Assembly (NCBI RefSeq): GCF_030817535.1
Contig: NZ_JAUSZL010000002.1
Location: 434,001-498,000 of the forward strand
Direction of reading: 5' to 3'
DNA length: 64,000 nucleotides
Origin: Streptomyces sp. V3I8
GTDB taxonomy: Bacteria; Actinomycetota; Actinomycetes; Streptomycetales; Streptomycetaceae
Numbering within the stretch: the first letter of the stretch is position 1; every line of letters begins with the position of its first letter. Positions 60,119 through 64,000 of this stretch are shown one piece after another. The position numbers were made by a program, and so were the translations under genes. The notes under the pieces were generated by a model that saw only the letters and a program-made list of their open reading frames with translations, was not told where the DNA came from and made no database searches.

Positions 60119-60886
60119 TCATCTGCCGGCGGGCGGCGCGACGTCGTGGCCGAGGTGTTCCGCGACCCAGCGGGCCGCCGCCCCGGCATCGGCCGCCACC
60201 GGGACCCCCTCGGGAACCGGCGGCCGGCGGACCACGACCACCGGCAGCCCGGCCTCCCGCGCGGCGGTCAGCTTCGGCGCGGTGGCGGCGCCCCCGCTGT
60301 CCTTCGTCACCACGACGTCGACGCGGTGGCGGCGCAGCAGCCCGCGCTCCCCGTCGAGGTCGAAGGGACCGCGGTCGAGCAGGACCTCCATGCGGGCCGG
60401 TCCCGGCGGCTCCGGTGCGTCGACGGACCGTACGAGGAACCACAGGTCGTCCAGGCCCGCGAACGCGGCCAGGCCCGTGCGCCCGGTGGTGAGGAACACC
60501 CGCCGCCCGAGCCCCGGCAGCAGCTCCGCGGCCCGCGCCAGCGAACCGGCCTCGTGCCAGACGTCGCCCTCGACCGGGATCCAGCCGGGACGGCGCAGCG
60601 CCAGCAGGGGGATCCCGGCCGCGCCGGCCGCCTGCGCCGCGTGGAAGCTGATCGTCGCGGCGAACGGGTGGGTGGCATCGACGAGCACGTCCACCGCGTG
60701 CTCGCGCAGCCACGCCGCCATCGCCCCGGCCCCGCCGAAGCCGCCGACCCGGACCCCGCCCGGCGGGAGCCGGGGGCCGGCGACCCGCCCCGCCAGTGAA
60801 CTGGTCAGGTCGAGACCGGGGGTGCCGTGCAGCAGCCCGGCCAGGTGCCGGGCTTCCGTCGTGCCGCCGAGAATCAGTACGTGCAT
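60119..60886 (-). CDS. cobK: Precorrin-6A reductase
   Basis: A 255-residue CobK/CbiJ enzyme that reduces the corrin macrocycle with NADPH. MHVLILGGTTEARHLAGLL is the nucleotide-binding start, with DVLVDATHPFAATISFHAAQ, FLTTGRTGLAAFAGL and VVTKDSGGAATAPKLTAARE as family blocks. ATG 60886 begins exactly at the conserved N-terminus; no ribosome site is seen. It acts in the same pathway as cobH next door. Confidence 0.93.
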   Translation of the reverse strand: MHVLILGGTTEARHLAGLLHGTPGLDLTSSLAGRVAGPRLPPGGVRVGGFGGAGAMAAWLREHAVDVLVDATHPFAATISFHAAQAAGAAGIPLLALRRPGWIPVEGDVWHEAGSLARAAELLPGLGRRVFLTTGRTGLAAFAGLDDLWFLVRSVDAPEPPGPARMEVLLDRGPFDLDGERGLLRRHRVDVVVTKDSGGAATAPKLTAAREAGLPVVVVRRPPVPEGVPVAADAGAAARWVAEHLGHDVAPPAGR

Positions 60887-61012
60887 GGGAGGGGTCCGGA
60901 TCCGTTCGGGAACAGCGAGGTGCGGGGCGCCGGTGCGGCGGAGGACGCCCGTGGAGCCCCACTCAAGCACACCGGGCGAAGGCATCCGCCGGTACCGTCT
61001 AAGCTCCGGGCC

Positions 61013-61705
61013 ATGCGCGTATTGGTCTTGGAGGACGATCCCGAGCTCGGGCCCGTCGTCGCAGCTCAGCTGCGGGGTGCGGGGTTCGCCGTCGACCTCG
61101 CGCGGACGCTCGCCGAAGCGGATCTCAAGCTCTCGGTCAACCGCTACGACTGTGTCGTGGCCGACCGCTCGGTGCCGGACGGCGACTCGCTCACGCTGCT
61201 CGCCGCACACCGGCGGACCGGATCGGCCCTGCCCTTCCTGCTGCTGACGGCGCTGGACGCGGTGCGCGACCGGGTGGCCGGTTTCGAGCACGGGGCGGAC
61301 GACTACCTGGTCAAGCCCTTCGCCTTCGCCGAACTGGTCGTACGGGTGCGTGCGCTGTGCCGCAGGGAGCAGCCGGCGCGGTTGCCGGTCCTTCGGGCGG
61401 ACGACCTGGAGGTCGACCTTCCCAGGCGCCGTGTCTCCAGAGCCGGGGTGCTGCTCAGCCTGTCCGCGAAGGAGTTCGCGGTGCTGGAGGTGCTGATGCT
61501 GCGCGCCGGTGAGGTGGTGACGCGCACGGAGCTGATCGAGAGCTGCTGGGACGAGGCGAGCGAGCCGATGTCCAACGTGGTGGACGTGCTGATCGGGCAA
61601 CTGCGACGGCGGCTCGGGGCGCCCGACCCCATCGGGACGGTGCGCGGGGTCGGCTACCGGCTGGGCGGGACCGGTCGGGAGCCGGACACCGGGGCGCGTA
61701 CGTGA
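61013..61705 (+). CDS. OmpR/PhoB-type response regulator
   Basis: A 230-residue regulator. The receiver (residues 1-115) has the acidic pair in LVLEDDPELG, phospho-acceptor Asp in CVVADRSVPDG and Lys in YLVKPFAFAEL; the C-terminal winged helix holds LSAKEFAVLEVLMLRAGEVV and GTVRGVGYRLGG. TAAGCT (61000-61005) seven bases before the ATG suggests a leaderless start. Its stop overlaps the kinase GTG by four bases. Confidence 0.93.
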   Translation: MRVLVLEDDPELGPVVAAQLRGAGFAVDLARTLAEADLKLSVNRYDCVVADRSVPDGDSLTLLAAHRRTGSALPFLLLTALDAVRDRVAGFEHGADDYLVKPFAFAELVVRVRALCRREQPARLPVLRADDLEVDLPRRRVSRAGVLLSLSAKEFAVLEVLMLRAGEVVTRTELIESCWDEASEPMSNVVDVLIGQLRRRLGAPDPIGTVRGVGYRLGGTGREPDTGART

Positions 61706-63102
61706 AGATGATCCGTCCGGCCGCCCTGCGGCGCCGGGGCGGGCGGGACGAGCACGACGGGACGGGCCGCGGTCGCCCGGCGACTGGATCCGCCCCGTCC
61801 CCCGCCGTGGCCCGGCTGCGGCGCACCCGGCGCCTGATGACGCTCCTGTTCGCCTCGACGACCGCGGCCTGTCTCGTCGTGCTCGCCACGGTCGCCGTCC
61901 ACATCGACACCCGGTCCCGCGGGGCCGGCCTCGACCACGAGGTCGGCAGCCGCGCCGTCGGCCTGTCGCGGGCGGTCTGGTTCGACGCGGGGACACTGCA
62001 CCTGGAACCGCTGCGCGAGGACGAACTCGCGCGCGGCGCACAGGTGCTGGCGGTCCTGCGGGCGGCACCCGGACAGGCGCCGTCGGTGCGCCACGCCGTC
62101 CCCGCGCGTTCGGCGCTGCCCGCCCCGGGCCGGCTCGACGAGGTCTGGCGCGGTGTCCTCGAGGAGCAGGAGACCGTCGTCGTCAGCGCCCCCGCCGCGA
62201 ACGGTACGCGGCTGCGGTGGGCGGCGGCCCCGGTCTGGGACGGCGACCGGATCGGCGCGGCGGTGCTGGTCGGCACGGATCCGGCGCGCGGTGAACACGA
62301 TCACGACGTGCTGGTGCGCTGGCTGGCGCTCGGCTGCACGGCCCTGGTCTGCTGCGCGGCAGCCGTCGGTCATCTGCTGTCCGGCCGCGCCATGCGCCCC
62401 GCCCTGCGCGGCCTCGGCCAGCAGGAGCAGTTCCTGGCCGAGGCGGCGCACGAGCTGCGTACACCGCTGGCGGCGCTGCGGCTGGTGGCGGAGCGGGACG
62501 GCTCCTCCGACGAGGCCCTGCGGCTGGTGGACCGGCTGAGCCGGCTGGTCACCGGGCTGCTCGCGAGGGCCCGCGCGGAAGCCGGTGCGCAGCCGGTCGA
62601 GCGGGTGCCGTTGCGCCTCGACCAGCTGGTGGAGACCACGGTCGAGGAGCTGCCGGACCACGGGAGCGTCACCGTGGCCTGCGAACCCGTGGTGGTGCTC
62701 GGCGACCCCGACCTGCTGGCCCAGGCGGTGCGGAACCTGGTGGAGAACGCCCAGCGGCACGGCGGCCCGGCCGGATCGCCGGTGGAGGTCACCGTCGCAC
62801 CGGGCCTCGTCACGGTCCGCGACCATGGCGCGGGCGTGCCGCGCGCGGACCGCGAGAGGGTCTTCGCCCGAGGCGTCACCGGCCCCGCCACGGGAACGAC
62901 GGGAGCGGGGGCCGGCGCAGGAACGGCGGGAGCGGGCGCCGGGACGGGAGCAGGGCTCGCCATCGTCCGGTGGGTCGCCGAGCTGCACCACGGCACCGCC
63001 CGCCTGGTGGACGCGCCCGGCGGCGGCCTGACCGCCGAGCTGCGCCTGCCGGCGCACCCGGCCGGGACGGCCGCGCCCCCACTCCGCGCGCAGCCGTCCT
63101 AG
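61702..63102 (+). CDS. Sensor histidine kinase partner of the OmpR-type regulator
   Basis: A 466-residue membrane kinase. Helices at about residues 48-68 and 210-230 enclose an extracytoplasmic sensor of about 140 residues. HisKA is LAEAAHELRTPLAALRLVAE; HATPase has NLVENAQRHGG (N-box), VRDHGAGVP, and GAGLAIVRWVAELH. An Ala/Gly/Thr repeat (TTGAGAGAGTAGAGAGTGAG) sits in the ATP-lid region where other kinases have a short loop. The stop codon is the first tag of a hexamer array. Signal unknown. Confidence 0.92.
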   Translation: MKMIRPAALRRRGGRDEHDGTGRGRPATGSAPSPAVARLRRTRRLMTLLFASTTAACLVVLATVAVHIDTRSRGAGLDHEVGSRAVGLSRAVWFDAGTLHLEPLREDELARGAQVLAVLRAAPGQAPSVRHAVPARSALPAPGRLDEVWRGVLEEQETVVVSAPAANGTRLRWAAAPVWDGDRIGAAVLVGTDPARGEHDHDVLVRWLALGCTALVCCAAAVGHLLSGRAMRPALRGLGQQEQFLAEAAHELRTPLAALRLVAERDGSSDEALRLVDRLSRLVTGLLARARAEAGAQPVERVPLRLDQLVETTVEELPDHGSVTVACEPVVVLGDPDLLAQAVRNLVENAQRHGGPAGSPVEVTVAPGLVTVRDHGAGVPRADRERVFARGVTGPATGTTGAGAGAGTAGAGAGTGAGLAIVRWVAELHHGTARLVDAPGGGLTAELRLPAHPAGTAAPPLRAQPS

Positions 63103-63145
63103 TCCTAGTCCTAGTCCTCATCCTCATCCTCATCCTCATCCTCAT
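63098..63145. repeat. Hexanucleotide array between kinase and GH9 genes
   Basis: Three cctagt units (63098-63115) followed by five cctcat units (63116-63145). The first unit contains the kinase stop codon, and the array ends 28 bases before the GH9 start codon. It is the longest such array in the window (48 bases). Confidence 0.9.
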
Positions 63146-63173
63146 CTCATGAAGGCTCCGGCACCGTGGGCAC

Positions 63174-64000
63174 ATGAACCTTTCGCGCAGAACCGTGCTG
63201 CCGGCCACCGTGGCCGCGGGACTCGGCACCCTGCTCGTCGCCGGAAGCCTGTACGGCCTGCCCTTCGGTGACGAGCCCGCCCCGACTGAGGTCGCCGTCA
63301 GGGTCGACCAGGTCGGCTATGTGCGCGGCGAGTCGAAGCGTGCCTACGTCATGGGGCCCGCGGCGGCACTCGCGGGCGCGCGCTTCAAGGTCGTCGACGC
63401 CGGGGACGACGTGGTCACGGCCGGCAGGCTCGGGCCCTCCACCGGCCGCTGGAACGCCGAGTACTCCTCGGTACGCACCATCGACCTCTCCGCGCTGGAC
63501 ACCACCGGCACCTACCGCGTCGTGCTGACCGGGAGCGCGTCCGGCCGCTCGCCCGCCTTCCGGGTCGCCGGGGCCCGCGAGCTGATGACCCCGCTGGTCC
63601 GGGACAACGTCCGGTTCCTGCAGGCGCAGCGCGACGGAGCCGACGTGCACCCCGGTGCCGCGGGCGCCCGGGGGCGGACCCTGCGGCACGGGCCGTCCCA
63701 TCTCGCCGACCGGGACGCGGCCGTCCACGCCCCGCCGCGGTACGACGAGGAGGGCACCGAGCTGCTCGACGAGCGGCTGAGCCCGACCGGGGAGCGGGTC
63801 GACGTCTCGGGTGGCTGGTTCGACGCGGGCGACTTCCTGAAGTTCACCGGCACCACGTCCTACTCGGTCGCCGAACTGCTCCTCGCGCAGCGCGACCTGC
63901 CGGACCTGGAGGAGCTGTCCGCCGAGGCCTCGCACGGACTGGCCTGGCTGGACAGGATGTGGGACGGGGACAGCGGGACGCTCTACGCACAGGTCGGCAT
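63174..64000 (+). CDS. Glycoside hydrolase family 9 cellulase, N-terminal part
   Basis: Partial gene, open to the window end (275 codons seen). A signal peptide of about 28 residues (RRTVLPATVAAGLGTLLVAG) is followed by an N-terminal Ig-like CelD_N domain (VRVDQVGYVRGESKRAYVM to GRSPAFRVAG) and the beginning of the (alpha/alpha)6 catalytic domain with VSGGWFDAGDFLKFTGT, which carries the catalytic-base Asp pair of GH9. The family cuts beta-1,4-glucans. The acid Glu near the C-terminus lies outside. It follows a two-component system across a repeat array and may be its target. Confidence 0.9.
   Translation, partial: MNLSRRTVLPATVAAGLGTLLVAGSLYGLPFGDEPAPTEVAVRVDQVGYVRGESKRAYVMGPAAALAGARFKVVDAGDDVVTAGRLGPSTGRWNAEYSSVRTIDLSALDTTGTYRVVLTGSASGRSPAFRVAGARELMTPLVRDNVRFLQAQRDGADVHPGAAGARGRTLRHGPSHLADRDAAVHAPPRYDEEGTELLDERLSPTGERVDVSGGWFDAGDFLKFTGTTSYSVAELLLAQRDLPDLEELSAEASHGLAWLDRMWDGDSGTLYAQVG

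Noticed and set aside
63098..63145. Possible CRISPR or small-peptide coding repeat (Met-Arg repeat on the other strand)
   Set aside because: Simple six-base array without spacers; the apparent peptide is just a repeat translation.

Overview
The window looks like chromosomal DNA of a Streptomyces species. GC is very high with strong third-position GC bias, GTG starts are common, operons are joined by ATGA or GTGA overlaps, and the gene families are typical of the genus: a light-controlled isorenieratene cluster, a serine-kinase/STAS pair, mutAB-meaB, an RNase Sa-type enzyme and an LLM/GH13 pair. I see no insertion sequence, prophage, CRISPR array or replication origin. This is core or arm chromosome with scattered gene decay.

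Layout. 1-692 is the 3' end of a GH3 glycosidase. 777-13434 is the carotenoid island: a leftward SDR-crtU-crtT-crtY arm, an anti-sigma factor and the ECF sigma factor LitS, a rightward crtE-crtI-crtB-Rieske operon, and the cobalamin photoreceptor-type regulator LitR. The two crt operons share a near-identical 27-28-base upstream motif, which I read as a LitS promoter and/or LitR site. 13664-21192 is regulatory and stress genes: XRE-cupin, MDR/TetR divergent pair, ATPase/STAS pair, NarL-type two-component system, two DksA-like zinc-finger proteins and YnfA, with two decayed genes between them. 21318-28872 is metabolic and envelope genes: TerC-like DUF475 protein, GH13 with its LLM partner, type II NADH dehydrogenase, secreted SGNH hydrolase, TerB-like protein.

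29024-40583 is a ten-gene leftward operon: a peptide/opine-type ABC importer, two luciferase-like monooxygenases, an FAD monooxygenase, an alpha/beta hydrolase and an SsuE-like FMN reductase. It is preceded by a 24-codon cysteine-containing leader peptide, a hairpin, and a promoter next to a perfect 16-base palindrome. This suggests organosulfur scavenging controlled by cysteine-responsive attenuation. An Rrf2 regulator, a DsbA-like protein and a cupin follow at 40684-42734.

42782-51517 holds an ankyrin protein, an initiator tRNA-Met, an isochorismatase and GlxA-type regulator pair, a CGNR regulator, an ABC-F protein with a small orphan gene upstream, an FG-GAP secreted protein, Hsp20 and a guanyl RNase. 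51635-56618 is methylmalonyl-CoA mutase with its chaperone. 57764-58490 is a decayed, chimeric acyl-CoA carboxylase remnant. 58612-60886 carries FeSOD, cobH and cobK. 61013-63102 is an OmpR-type two-component system, and a GH9 cellulase begins at 63174 and runs off the end.

Cobalamin connects several parts: LitR is expected to sense light through it, MutAB/MeaB use it, and CobH and CobK make it. Decay is a second theme. Four loci keep both gene ends but have lost internal segments.
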